Assembly (NCBI RefSeq): GCF_001592365.1 | Contig: NZ_BCWU01000016.1 | Span: forward strand, 1-64,000 | DNA: 64,000 nt | Reading direction: 5' to 3' | DNA from: Gordonia hydrophobica NBRC 16057 | Lineage (GTDB): Bacteria; Actinomycetota; Actinomycetes; Mycobacteriales; Mycobacteriaceae | In this document: piece after piece, positions 1 to 8,049 of the stretch | Layout: every line of letters begins with the position of its first letter | How positions within the stretch are numbered: position 1 is the stretch's first letter | The notes under the pieces: generated by a model | Told to the model about the DNA's origin: nothing | Database searches by the model: none | What the model saw: only the letters and a program-made list of their open reading frames with translations | Program-made: the position numbers and the translations under genes

Positions 1-137
1 ATCGTGGCCACGTACTCGCAGGAGAAACCGGACGGACATGAGCAGCGACGGCCACCGAAAATCAAACACCAAGCACAAGCGCACCAGGGATGGGGGCGAC
101 ACCGACCGAACGACACCGACCGAACGATGCGGAACGA

Positions 138-254
138 GTCGGGGTGTGGTCGGCCGGGCCGAAATGACCGGCGACCTCTCCGCAGCGACGAGCCCCAGGG
201 CGAGGAGTGAGGACTGCGGAGCCGGCATTTCGGCCCGGCCGACCACACCCCGAC
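138..254. repeat. Long inverted repeat (large hairpin) in gene-free left edge
   Basis: Positions 138-166 and 226-254 are perfect reverse complements (29 bp). Inside them 168-172 pairs with 221-225 after one unpaired base at 167, and 179-185 pairs with 214-220, leaving a 28-nt terminal loop. No convincing gene is visible in 1-385: the open frames there are short and have no recognisable domain. The element lies about 130 nt upstream of the flavin monooxygenase start. It may be a terminator for a gene left of the window or a dispersed palindromic element; there is no T-run next to it. Confidence 0.8.
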
Positions 255-385
255 GGACACCAGCGACACAGCGAACAGCGAACGGAAAACACACCCACCC
301 ACACCCCAGGGAATGAAACGGACCACGGTCCGGTTATACTCGTCGACAGCCGCGGGAGCGGTCAGACACACACAAGGAGCCAGCG

Positions 386-1516
386 ATGCAGTTCGGCATT
401 TTCACTGTCGGCGACGTGACGACCGACCCCACCACAGGCACGACGATCAGCGAGCACGACCGTCTCGAGATGATGACGGCCATCGCGCTGAAGGCCGAGG
501 AGGTGGGCCTCGACGTCTTCGCGACCGGCGAGCACCACAACCCGCCGTTCGTGCCGAGCTCGCCGACGACGATGCTCGGGTGGATCGCGGCCAAGACCGA
601 GAAGCTGCAGTTGACGACGGCCACCACGCTGATCACCACCAACGATCCGGTGAAGATCGCGGAAGACTTCGCGATGCTGCAGCATCTGTCGGGTGGTCGC
701 GTCGACCTGACGCTCGGCCGCGGCAACACCGGTCCGGTGTACCCGTGGTTCGGCAAGGACATCCGGCAGGGCATCCCGCTGGCGATCGAGAACTACCACC
801 TGCTGCGTCGGCTGTGGCGTGAGCAGAACATCGACTGGCAGGGCAAGTTCCGCACCCCGCTCCAGGGATACACGTCGACGCCCGCGCCCCTCGATGACAC
901 TCCCCCGTTCGTGTGGCACGGGTCCATCCGGTCGCCGGAGATCGCCGAGCAGGCCGCCTTCTATGGCGACGGCTTCTTCCACAACAACATCTTCTGGAAC
1001 AAGGAGCACACCGAGCAGATGGTGACGTTGTACCGCCGGCGGTACGAGCACTACGGCCACGGTTCCGCCGATCAGGCGATCGTCGGACTCGGTGGACAGG
1101 TCTTCATGGCCGAGACCGAGGCCGAGGCCAAGCGACTGTTCCGTCCGTACTTCGACAACGCTCCCGTGTACGGTCACGGCCCGTCGATGGAGGACTTCAC
1201 CGAGATGACACCGTTGACGGTGGGCACCCCGGAGATGGTGATCGAGAAGACGCTGTCGTTCGCCGACTATGCGGGCGACTACCAGCGCCAGCTGTTCTTG
1301 ATCGACCACGCGGGGCTGCCGCGCGAGCAGGTCCTGGAGCAGGTCGAGATCCTCGGCAAGGAAGTGGTGCCGGTGTTGCGCGCCGAGTTCGAGCGACGTC
1401 GTCCGGCGCACGTCCCGTCCGATCCGCCCAGCCACACGAGTCTGGTCGACAACGCCAAGCACCGTCTGGTGACACCCGCCGAAGAGCTGGTCGGCGCAGG
1501 CGCGGAAGGGAACTGA
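386..1516 (+). CDS. LLM class flavin-dependent oxidoreductase (bacterial luciferase-like monooxygenase)
   Basis: The 376-residue product has the luciferase-like TIM-barrel pattern: an N-terminal MQFGIF strand, an EHH motif near residue 50, the LGRGN segment near residue 112 and a WHGS segment near residue 175. Such enzymes use reduced FMN (or F420) to oxidise small organic substrates in the cytoplasm. The ATG at 386 follows a purine-rich AAGGAG. The next gene, an FMN reductase, starts 2 nt after this stop, so the pair probably works as a two-component monooxygenase with the reductase supplying FMNH2. The substrate cannot be read from the sequence. Confidence 0.88.
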   Translation: MQFGIFTVGDVTTDPTTGTTISEHDRLEMMTAIALKAEEVGLDVFATGEHHNPPFVPSSPTTMLGWIAAKTEKLQLTTATTLITTNDPVKIAEDFAMLQHLSGGRVDLTLGRGNTGPVYPWFGKDIRQGIPLAIENYHLLRRLWREQNIDWQGKFRTPLQGYTSTPAPLDDTPPFVWHGSIRSPEIAEQAAFYGDGFFHNNIFWNKEHTEQMVTLYRRRYEHYGHGSADQAIVGLGGQVFMAETEAEAKRLFRPYFDNAPVYGHGPSMEDFTEMTPLTVGTPEMVIEKTLSFADYAGDYQRQLFLIDHAGLPREQVLEQVEILGKEVVPVLRAEFERRRPAHVPSDPPSHTSLVDNAKHRLVTPAEELVGAGAEGN

Positions 1517-1518
1517 CG

Positions 1519-2175
1519 ATGGCACGCAGACTTCTGGTGATCAGCGCGGGCGTCTCCAGCCCGTCGTCGACACGCTTGCTGGCCGATCAGCTCGCCGACG
1601 CCGTCGGAGCCGGGGTGACCGCCCGCGGCGAGTCGGTGGACGTCGACGTCCTCGAGTTGGCGCCGCTCGCCGCATCGCTGGCGACGACGGTCACCTCCGG
1701 TGTGGCGCCCGCCGAGGTGGCGGCCGCCCGTGATCTGGTGGCGTCCGCGGACGGCATCGTCGCGGTGACGCCGATCTTCACCGCGTCGTACAGCGGACTG
1801 TTCAAGATGTTCTTCGACGTGCTCGATCCCGATGCATTAACCGGGGTGCCGATGGTGATCGCCGCGACGGCGGGCACTCCGCGGCACAGCCTGGTCCTCG
1901 ATCATGCGGTGCGGCCGTTGATGGCGTACTTGCGCGCGGACGTCGTCCCGACCGCGGTGTTCGCGGCGACCGAGGATTTCGGTACCGGCGAACTCGGCAG
2001 TCGTATTCGACGTGCGGCGAGCGAGTTGGCCCAGCGGTTGGTCGACACCTCGGCGGTCGCCGGATTCGGCGGACCCACCGACACCGACGATCGTCCCCGC
2101 CGTTCGGGCGGCGCGAACGATCTCGGCACGGTGACCCCGTTCGCCGAACTGCTGCAGGGGCACACCGGCGCTTGA
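1519..2175 (+). CDS. NADPH-dependent FMN reductase (CE1759 type)
   Basis: The 218-residue flavodoxin-like protein starts MARRLLVISAG, followed by a phosphate-binding SSPSSTR loop. A TPIFTASYSGLFK segment near residue 90 is typical of NAD(P)H:FMN reductases associated with LLM monooxygenases in actinobacteria. The ATG at 1519 lies 2 nt after the upstream stop, indicating an operon. The tail after about residue 185 is polar and probably disordered. The likely role is supplying reduced FMN to the upstream oxidoreductase; independent quinone or azo reduction is an alternative. Confidence 0.85.
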   Translation: MARRLLVISAGVSSPSSTRLLADQLADAVGAGVTARGESVDVDVLELAPLAASLATTVTSGVAPAEVAAARDLVASADGIVAVTPIFTASYSGLFKMFFDVLDPDALTGVPMVIAATAGTPRHSLVLDHAVRPLMAYLRADVVPTAVFAATEDFGTGELGSRIRRAASELAQRLVDTSAVAGFGGPTDTDDRPRRSGGANDLGTVTPFAELLQGHTGA

Positions 2176-2193
2176 CGATCGGTGGTTCACCGG

Positions 2194-2233
2194 AGAGGCG
2201 GTGGGCGAGCACAGGCTCGACCCCACCGCCTCT
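2194..2233. terminator. Bidirectional terminator-like hairpin
   Basis: A 12-bp perfect stem (2194-2205 with 2222-2233) encloses a second 5-bp stem (2206-2210 with 2215-2219). It sits between two convergent genes, the FMN reductase ending at 2175 and the WXG100 gene ending at 2247. No strong T-run follows on either strand, which is common for actinobacterial terminators. Confidence 0.65.
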
Positions 2234-2246
2234 GCTGGTCACCGGG

Positions 2247-2543
2247 TCACGCGGTGAAGGTCTTCCCCACGCGGATGTCCGTGTCGCGCATGTGGTTCGC
2301 GGCCTTCGAGACGCCGACGCCCAGCGAATCGAGCCGGGTGCGGGCGTCGAGGAAGACCCGGTCCCAGTTGGCCTGCGCCTGTTGGTAGGCGCCTGCGCCG
2401 CCGGAGTCCCAGTGCACGGCGAGCGCCGCCACCTGGCGCTTGAGTTGGCCGGACAGTTCCTCGAGTCGCTGGAACTGCCCGCGGATGTCGCCCGAGAGCG
2501 TGCCGAGGTTGGCGAAGTCGTAACGGATGAGCCCACCGCTCAT
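2247..2543 (-). CDS. WXG100 family type VII secretion protein (variant W-x-x-G)
   Basis: The 98-residue protein is predicted to be an all-helical hairpin of the ESAT-6/CFP-10 class. The turn reads HWDSGGAG, so the usual W-x-G is stretched to W-D-S-G. No C-terminal YxxxD/E export signal is seen, so in a heterodimer this would be the partner without the signal. A good Shine-Dalgarno (AAAGGGGGA) precedes the ATG at 2543. It lies just downstream of a second WXG100 gene at 2593-2892, as for esx pairs. Position next to truA recalls the ESX-4 esxT/esxU locus of mycobacteria, but orthology cannot be proved here. Confidence 0.85.
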   Translation of the reverse strand: MSGGLIRYDFANLGTLSGDIRGQFQRLEELSGQLKRQVAALAVHWDSGGAGAYQQAQANWDRVFLDARTRLDSLGVGVSKAANHMRDTDIRVGKTFTA

Positions 2544-2592
2544 GTCGTCCCCCTTTGAGGTGTTGTGGTGTCTGGATTCGCCGGGCTGCCGA

Positions 2593-2892
2593 CTACGTCG
2601 TAAGCCCGTTGAGCAGCGTGGCGACCGTGACGTCCTCGTCGTCGTAGCCGCGGAACCCGGCCGTCAGCTTCGCCTCGATCTCGTCGAGCGCCGTCTGCAG
2701 TCGCACCGCGACGGCGTGCCAGTCGGTGTGACTGCTCTCGAAGGCGGTCGACGCTTTGCCGTCCCATCCGGATTTGCCGCTGACCGCGGACTTCTGGATC
2801 TGGGTGATGATCCGTTGCATCTCATCGACGACGCCCTTGATCGACGCGGCCGACGCCTGGCCGGCCGCTACATCGACTCTCACTCCCTGCAT
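2593..2892 (-). CDS. WXG100 family type VII secretion protein (EsxA/EsxB-like)
   Basis: The 99-residue helical-hairpin protein has a canonical W-x-G (SGWDGKAS near residue 43) and, after the second helix, YDDED near residue 83, which fits the YxxxD/E type VII export signal. The ATG at 2892 follows AAAGGA with 7-nt spacing. It is 49 nt upstream of the second WXG100 gene. The two products probably form a secreted 1:1 dimer. The cognate EccC motor is not in this window, so the exporting ESX system must lie elsewhere. Confidence 0.87.
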   Translation of the reverse strand: MQGVRVDVAAGQASAASIKGVVDEMQRIITQIQKSAVSGKSGWDGKASTAFESSHTDWHAVAVRLQTALDEIEAKLTAGFRGYDDEDVTVATLLNGLTT

Positions 2893-2931
2893 TGCACGGT
2901 CCTTTCGTTGGTGTTCCTCTGCGGTGCCGGA

Positions 2932-4263
2932 TCACGCTGATCCGGCGAGGTCTTGGTCGCCGATGCCGAGTGCGAGCGCGACGTCGAGATCGAGCGATTC
3001 GGCGGTCATGCGGGTGAGCCACTCGGCTTCAACGGGCTGGTCGGACGGAGCCGTCGCCGCAGGTGTCACGGTGATCGGCCGAGCGGTGTCCGACGGTCGG
3101 GCTCCGGTCGCGGCGAGCGGCGCCATCGGCATCGCGGTGTCGGCGCCGACGGCAGTCATCTGCGGTGCGGCGGAACTGGTGGTCGCCGCGGGAACGGTGG
3201 ACGCGTTGGTGGTCGTGGGGCAGTCGGCCAGCGGCGCCGGTGCCGGTGCGGAGACGCCGGGGGTCGCCGGGACGGACGACACCGTGGAGGCGGCCTTCAC
3301 CACGGGAGCGGCACCGCTCGGCCGGGTGCCTGCCGTCGTGCCGGTCGCCGCAGTATTCGTCGCTCCGTTGGTCGCCGTGGTCTTGTCACAGGTCGCGGGG
3401 CACGTGGTTGCCACAGGTGTCGTCGAGGTCGGCTGGTCGCTCGTCGACGGATCGGTCACCGGCACACCGTCGCCCGGTGCGACGCCCGCGAGCAACGACG
3501 TCGCGAACTGCGCACCTGCCTGGACCAGCGGTACCACGGACTCCAAGAGCTTCGCCGCCGTGCCGAAGCCGTCGGCGCCGGGCACCCCGGTGACCGATAC
3601 CGGAGCGCCGGTGGCGGTCATCTGCGCGGTGGGAGCGATCAGTTGGGCGCGGGTCGCACTCACCACTGCGAGCCCTTCCGCGAGCCCCTCCGCGGCGATC
3701 GCCAAAGCGGCGATCTGTCCCGGCGGCGTCGCGATCGCAGGCATCGCCGCCGACAGCAGTCCCGTGGTCTTCACCACGACGCCCTGCAACTCCAGCGCAC
3801 CCGCCGCGACGACCGCCGCCGCTGCCTGCAGATTCACCGACATCCCGGTGCCCTGCGCCGCCACGACACCGGACTCGCCCGCGGTCCGCGTGGCCGCGGT
3901 GATCGCCGACGTCGCCGCCTGTCCCAGCCAACTGCCGTCGAGCGACTGCGCGGCCCTCAGCAGGGTGCCGACTCCGTCTTCCAGCACCTGCGCGATCTGC
4001 TGATGCGCGACGGCCGGATCCCCGCCGGGTGCTGCTCCCAAGGCGCCGGTCCCGAAGACGCCGAGCAGATCGGTGATCGGTTTGAGCAAGAGCGTCGGAT
4101 CCACGGTCGGCAGCACCGGCAGCGGCGGAAGGTCCAGCAGCGCGGCCAGATCGGGTAGTTCGGGCAGCGTCCAGGGCGCCGGCGCAGGCGACGGTGCAGG
4201 CAGTGATTCCCCGCCCAGCGTGCTGGGCGCTCCGTCGACGCCGACCTGGTCCGGGCAGTTCAT
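2932..4263 (-). CDS. Ala/Pro/Thr-rich probable ESX-secreted protein with W-L-G helical domain
   Basis: The 443-residue product has no Sec signal. An N-terminal proline-rich stretch (residues about 20-65) leads into a long Ala-rich helical region (about 75-255). That region carries GSWLGQAAT near residue 110, which looks like the W-x-G turn of WXG100/PPE-type substrates. The rest (about 260-420) is a low-complexity Thr/Pro/Ala tail ending in a short acidic-hydrophobic helix. The start ATG overlaps the stop of the EspC-like gene (TGATG), so translation is coupled. It is flanked by WXG100 and EspC-like genes, which argues for a type VII effector or cell-surface protein. I do not recognise a specific family. 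Confidence 0.6.
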   Translation of the reverse strand: MNCPDQVGVDGAPSTLGGESLPAPSPAPAPWTLPELPDLAALLDLPPLPVLPTVDPTLLLKPITDLLGVFGTGALGAAPGGDPAVAHQQIAQVLEDGVGTLLRAAQSLDGSWLGQAATSAITAATRTAGESGVVAAQGTGMSVNLQAAAAVVAAGALELQGVVVKTTGLLSAAMPAIATPPGQIAALAIAAEGLAEGLAVVSATRAQLIAPTAQMTATGAPVSVTGVPGADGFGTAAKLLESVVPLVQAGAQFATSLLAGVAPGDGVPVTDPSTSDQPTSTTPVATTCPATCDKTTATNGATNTAATGTTAGTRPSGAAPVVKAASTVSSVPATPGVSAPAPAPLADCPTTTNASTVPAATTSSAAPQMTAVGADTAMPMAPLAATGARPSDTARPITVTPAATAPSDQPVEAEWLTRMTAESLDLDVALALGIGDQDLAGSA

Positions 4264-4565
4264 CAGGCCCCGATTCCGCCGGCGCCCGCAGCATCGGCGC
4301 CGGTGAACGACGCCAGTCCTGCGGCGGCTGCGGCGGCCGTCGCGGCATGCGCCGCGGCCAGCTGGCCGACGGCTCGGAGGTGATTGGCCTGGGCGATCGA
4401 GTACGCCACCGCGAACTCCTGCCCGATCAGCCCGAACACCGTCGTCACCGCGGTACCGACTGCGGCGGCGTCGATGGCCCCGACCGTCGCGGTGGCCGTG
4501 CCGAGCGCGGCCGCTGTCGCGCCGAAGGTCTGCACCGCATGCGGCTGCAGCATCATCTGATTCAC
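4263..4565 (-). CDS. EspC-like small type VII secretion-associated protein
   Basis: The 100-residue Ala-rich, two-helix protein has the length and pattern of the ESX EspC/DUF2580 group: an N-terminal segment with MLQPHAVQTFG, a central VFGLIGQEFA and a long Ala-rich second helix. There is no W-x-G. Its stop overlaps the start of the Ala/Pro-rich secreted protein, so the two are co-translated and may be co-secreted partners, as EspA/EspC are in mycobacteria. The family assignment rests on general pattern only. Confidence 0.6.
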   Translation of the reverse strand: MNQMMLQPHAVQTFGATAAALGTATATVGAIDAAAVGTAVTTVFGLIGQEFAVAYSIAQANHLRAVGQLAAAHAATAAAAAAGLASFTGADAAGAGGIGA

Positions 4566-4593
4566 TTGTCCCCCTGTGATTGCTGATCCGGTG

Positions 4594-4953
4594 TCATGAG
4601 ATTGGACGCACCGGAGCGCGATTCGGTTCCATCGACACGCCGCTGGTGTCGGTCAAGGCCTCGAACTCACCGCAGAAGTCCTGCATGATCTGCGCCCGCC
4701 GACCGAAGACCTCGATCGCCGCGCGGACCGAGGCGCCGACGATCTCCTCCGCGAGCCGTGAGCCCTTGCCGCCGCCCGCGCCGGGCGACAACTGCAGGTC
4801 GAGCAGCGTGCCGTTGCCGTCCACCTCCACACGGACGCGTCCGTGGTCGCCGGTCCCGACGGCGCGCAGGTCCTGCAGTTGTCGGTGCACGTCCTCGAGC
4901 GCGCCGAGTTGCCGCTGCGCACGGTCGTGGACCGCATCCATCTCGGTGGTCAT
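4594..4953 (-). CDS. YbaB/EbfC-family protein (EspL-like)
   Basis: The 119-residue protein starts MTTEMDAVHDRAQ, with an N-terminal coiled helix, a beta-meander (VRVEVDGNGTLLDLQLSP, residues about 42-59) and a C-terminal helix, which is the YbaB/EbfC fold. The mycobacterial ESX-1 protein EspL belongs to this family, which fits the WXG100/EspC setting. The ATG at 4953 is chosen because it overlaps the upstream stop as ATGA and the homologous fold begins there; the frame is open further upstream. A role as chaperone or stabiliser of ESX substrates, or as a nucleoid-binding protein, is inferred. Confidence 0.72.
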   Translation of the reverse strand: MTTEMDAVHDRAQRQLGALEDVHRQLQDLRAVGTGDHGRVRVEVDGNGTLLDLQLSPGAGGGKGSRLAEEIVGASVRAAIEVFGRRAQIMQDFCGEFEALTDTSGVSMEPNRAPVRPIS

Positions 4954-5291
4954 CGGCGACTCCGTCCGCAGGCGTCGGCGGCGGCCTCGGCGGCGACCAG
5001 ATCCCGGCGTGACGGCAGTCCCAGCAGTCCCAGGGTCTCGTCGTCGAGGCCCTGCCCACCGAGGTCGCCCCGGGTCCGGACGCCTGCCGCGGTTCCGGCG
5101 AGCCGACACAATGCCAGGATCTCGCGCGCCAACGATTCGGGCCTGCGACGCGCGGCGGCCGCGGCGATCGTCATTCGCACCGGGAGCCCGGCCGCCGTGC
5201 ACGTCACCCGGATGGTTCCCGTCTTCGAGGAGACCGACGTCAGACCGTCGTCGCCGATCACCGGAACGGATTGCTTCTTCTGTGCTGCCAT
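4950..5291 (-). CDS. ESX-associated hypothetical protein, YbaB-like beta segment
   Basis: The product is about 113 residues from MAAQKKQ, or 126 if an ATG at 5330 is used. A strand-rich middle (TGTIRVTCTAAGLPVRMTI) is followed by a helix (LAREILALCRLA) and an Arg/Ala tail. This resembles the short YbaB-like proteins next to espL in ESX loci, but I cannot name the family. The stop overlaps the start of the EspL-like gene by 4 nt. No good ribosome site precedes either start, so the mRNA may be leaderless. It is divergent from the MinD-like gene. Confidence 0.5.
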   Translation of the reverse strand: MAAQKKQSVPVIGDDGLTSVSSKTGTIRVTCTAAGLPVRMTIAAAAARRRPESLAREILALCRLAGTAAGVRTRGDLGGQGLDDETLGLLGLPSRRDLVAAEAAADACGRSRR

Positions 5292-5417
5292 GGGACTTAG
5301 ACGCAGCGGAAACGAGTTCGGTTCCATCACTGCGTTGTCGGGCGTGTCGCGCCCGCGGTCACCTAGCCTTCCCCCTCAATGCCGCGACGCACGCGGCACC
5401 GACCCGAGGGGACCCGA

Positions 5418-6572
5418 ATGAAGCCGCAGACCCATCTCTCCGACGCACCGCCGTGGCTCGTCGCACCCGACACCGCAGCGCCCAGCGCGGACATCGACCT
5501 GTCTGCGATCGTCGGCCTGGCGCCCGAACCGGCGATCGCCGCCCCGGCGCCACCGACGCCCGCGCACTACGCTCCGCCGCCGCAGTATTCACACGCGCAG
5601 CACGGGCCCCAACCCCCGAACGGGCCTGCGCTGGATCAGGTCGCGATCCTCCGAAAGGCCAGGCGCGCTCCCGCCCGCGGCTGGCGGCGCGCGGTGCATG
5701 CGTTGTCTGCCGGCGCCATCAACCCCGGAGAATCGCCGGCGGAGATCGAATATCAGCAACTCCTGGATCGCCTCCGCCGCCCGGTCCGCGGTGACTACCG
5801 GGTGGCCGTTCTCTCGTTGAAGGGCGGTGTCGGGAAGACCACCACGACCATCGGCCTCGGGTCCACCTTCGCGTCGTTGCGCGGCGATCGAGTGATCGCG
5901 GTCGACGCGAACCCCGATCTCGGCACCCTGGCCCAGCGTGTTCCGCAGCAGACGGCGTCCACCGTGCGTGATCTGCTGGCCGACGACGCCGTCCACCGCT
6001 ACTCCGACGTCCGCGCACACACCTCGCAGGCGCCGAGCCGACTGGAGGTGCTCGCGTCCGAGCGCGATCCCGCGGCGGCTGAAGCGTTCAGCGAGACCGA
6101 GTATCGCGGCGTGTTGGACGTCCTGCAGCGCTTCTACAACATCATCCTGACGGACTGCGGGACCGGCATGTCCCATTCGTCGATGCGCGGCGTCCTCGAC
6201 ACCGCCGACGCCTTGGTGCTCGTGTCCTCACCCGCGCTCGACGGCGCGCGCAGCGCCGGAGCGACCCTCGATTGGCTTACCGGACACGGATACGGCCATC
6301 TCATCGGCGGTGCGGTGGTCGTGCTCAGTTCCGCGCGCCCCGGGTCGTCGACGATCGACGTCGATCAGCTCTCCCAGCACTTTCTGACGCGCTGCCGGGC
6401 GGTCCACACCATCGGCTTCGACGACCATCTCGCCGAAGGCGCGGAGATCGATCTGGAACTGCTCGGCAAGCACACGCGCCGGTCGTTCGTCGAGATCGCG
6501 GCGACGATCGCCGACGAGTTCGGCGGCCCGCCGCGGCGCGAGCGTGCTCGCACGACTGACGCGGACGCCTGA
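5418..6572 (+). CDS. MinD/ParA-like ATPase of ESX type (EspI-like)
   Basis: The 384-residue product has a Pro/Ala-rich, disordered N-terminus (about residues 1-75), a basic linker, and a MinD-type ATPase domain with the deviant Walker A KGGVGKT at residues 135-141. VDANPDLGTLAQR near 162 is the Walker A' region, and LTDCGTGMS follows near 245. The same architecture occurs in ESX-linked EspI-type proteins. The ATG at 5418 is preferred over 5379 because of the GAGGGGA ribosome site. It is divergent from the WXG100/EspC/EspL-like operon and presumably acts with it, possibly in positioning or regulating secretion. Confidence 0.8.
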   Translation: MKPQTHLSDAPPWLVAPDTAAPSADIDLSAIVGLAPEPAIAAPAPPTPAHYAPPPQYSHAQHGPQPPNGPALDQVAILRKARRAPARGWRRAVHALSAGAINPGESPAEIEYQQLLDRLRRPVRGDYRVAVLSLKGGVGKTTTTIGLGSTFASLRGDRVIAVDANPDLGTLAQRVPQQTASTVRDLLADDAVHRYSDVRAHTSQAPSRLEVLASERDPAAAEAFSETEYRGVLDVLQRFYNIILTDCGTGMSHSSMRGVLDTADALVLVSSPALDGARSAGATLDWLTGHGYGHLIGGAVVVLSSARPGSSTIDVDQLSQHFLTRCRAVHTIGFDDHLAEGAEIDLELLGKHTRRSFVEIAATIADEFGGPPRRERARTTDADA

Positions 6573-6575
6573 CGC

Positions 6576-6998
6576 TCACAGCGCCGTCATGTACCCTTTC
6601 TCCTCCACGCGCTGCGCGATCCGCCAACCGTCGCTGGTTCGGACCAGATCGTCGCGGTACCAGAGTCCGACGAACAGGGTGTGCTCACCGCCCTGCTCGT
6701 CGTGCGAGACCATGGGGTTGAAGAGGATGGTGCGCGCGTCGGCGGTGTCGCCGTGCAGGTCGAGCCGGGTGGTCGCCGCGAGGTGCTGGGTCACGGCGAA
6801 CGCGGGCAGCACCTCCGCCAGCCATGCTTTGACCTCGCCGAAACTGCCTTTGATGCCGCCGGCAGCGGTGTAGTCGATGTGCGCGTCGGGGGTGAAGACC
6901 GCGTCGAGCGCATCCCACCGACGTTCATCGATCGCATGACTGTAGCGGGCCAGCAGGTCCTGGATCTCCAGACGGTCCGACATCTCTTGCAAGGGCAT
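6576..6998 (-). CDS. SnoaL-like / NTF2-fold protein
   Basis: The product of about 140 residues has the SnoaL_4 pattern: an N-terminal helix LEIQDLLARYSHAIDERRWD, then FTPDAHIDY, VTQHLAA, an H-D pair in the barrel and a C-terminal WRIAQRVEEKGY strand. Proteins of this fold act as small hydratases, isomerases or dehydratases on polyketide- or steroid-like substrates. The ATG at 6998 sits after AGGAGG; a TTG at 7001 is an alternative. It is convergent with the MinD-like gene, 3 nt apart. The substrate is unknown. Confidence 0.75.
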   Translation of the reverse strand: MPLQEMSDRLEIQDLLARYSHAIDERRWDALDAVFTPDAHIDYTAAGGIKGSFGEVKAWLAEVLPAFAVTQHLAATTRLDLHGDTADARTILFNPMVSHDEQGGEHTLFVGLWYRDDLVRTSDGWRIAQRVEEKGYMTAL

Positions 6999-7110
6999 CA
7001 ACGCAGGTTCCTCCTCGGGACGAGTCGGGGACAGCTTCCGGTCACCAGCATTCTGGCTGCTTCACCGCTCTGCCGCGACCAGCACCGGGAATCGCCCCTG
7101 GATCCGCCGA

Positions 7111-8001
7111 TCAGTCGTCGCTCGACGGTGCCTCGCACTCGAGGTCCGACGCATCCCGGCGGTCGCGAGTGAGCGTGCTGCGCGCCGCCCACTCCTCCGC
7201 CGGTGGATACGCGACGTGCTGCAACGACAGCCCGCGTGCCTGCGCGACGGGCACCGACGCCGACCGCGTACGTTCCGTCAGCAGGTCGGTGCACCACGCG
7301 AGGCTGCGTCGACCGTCGCCGACGGAGGCGACCGCACCGACCAGCGACCGCACCATCGACCAGCAGAAGGCGTCGGCGACCACGGTTCCGATCACCACCT
7401 CGCCCTCGCGGCGCCAGGAGAATTGTTGCAGTTCGCGGATCGTGGTCGCGCCCTCGCGGCGTCGGCAGAAGGCGGCGAAGTCGTGCAGCCCCACGAGGCC
7501 GGCGGCCGCTCGGTTCATCGCCTCGACGTCCAACTGCCGCGGCCAGTCCGCCGTGCTGCGAGCCAGCGTCGGCTCGGCGCCCCACGGGGCGTCGGTCAAG
7601 CGGTATTCGTAGGTGCGCGCGAGTGCGGAGAACCGCGCGTCGAAGTCGGCGGAGACCGCGTCGATCCGTTTTACCCGGACGTCGTCGGGGAGCATCTTCG
7701 CCAGTCGCCGGACCAGCCGGGCGGGGTCTCCGTCGATGGATCGGGCCTGCAGCGACGCCAGCGGAACATCACAGTGCGCCACTTGCCCGGACGCGTGGAC
7801 CCCGGCGTCGGTGCGGCCGGCGACGGTGAGGCGAACGGGCGCACGGAGCACGGTCCCGAGGGTCTGTTCCAGGGTCTCGCAGACGGTTCGTCGTCCCGGC
7901 TGGGTGGCCCAACCGGAGAAGTCGGTGCCGTCGTAGCCGATCACCAGACGAAGACGACACAACCCGCCCTCATCGGTGATGAGGGCGGGTTGTGTCGTCA
8001 T
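7111..8001 (-). CDS. truA: tRNA pseudouridine(38-40) synthase TruA
   Basis: The TruA fold is clear: [15 protein letters not shown] near the N-terminus, the catalytic-Asp motif [14 protein letters not shown], the tRNA-contact region YEYRLTD and a C-terminal [11 protein letters not shown]. It makes pseudouridine at positions 38-40 of tRNA anticodon arms. The start is uncertain. The ATG at 8001 lacks a ribosome site and its first 13 codons lie inside the 22-bp hairpin at 7953-7999; a TTG at 7962 just after GAGGGCGGG would give 283 residues. It is downstream of rplQ, as in mycobacteria. Confidence 0.93.
   Translation of the reverse strand: MTTQPALITDEGGLCRLRLVIGYDGTDFSGWATQPGRRTVCETLEQTLGTVLRAPVRLTVAGRTDAGVHASGQVAHCDVPLASLQARSIDGDPARLVRRLAKMLPDDVRVKRIDAVSADFDARFSALARTYEYRLTDAPWGAEPTLARSTADWPRQLDVEAMNRAAAGLVGLHDFAAFCRRREGATTIRELQQFSWRREGEVVIGTVVADAFCWSMVRSLVGAVASVGDGRRSLAWCTDLLTERTRSASVPVAQARGLSLQHVAYPPAEEWAARSTLTRDRRDASDLECEAPSSDD
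7953..7999 (-). terminator. Perfect 22-bp hairpin after rplQ, overlapping the truA 5' end
   Basis: 7953-7974 and 7978-7999 are perfect reverse complements with a 3-nt loop. The hairpin lies about 50 nt downstream of the rplQ stop and is the likely 3' end of the alpha operon. It also covers the first possible truA start codon, so it could attenuate or hide truA translation. There is no T-run after the stem. Confidence 0.7.
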
Positions 8002-8049
8002 GACGTCAGACCGTCCGCGACGGACTACCGGAGCCCGGCGCGGAATCGG

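Noticed and set aside
62..304. Small genes in the first 385 bases
   Set aside because: The open frames on both strands overlap the inverted repeat, have no ribosome site or recognisable domain and look like high-GC noise.
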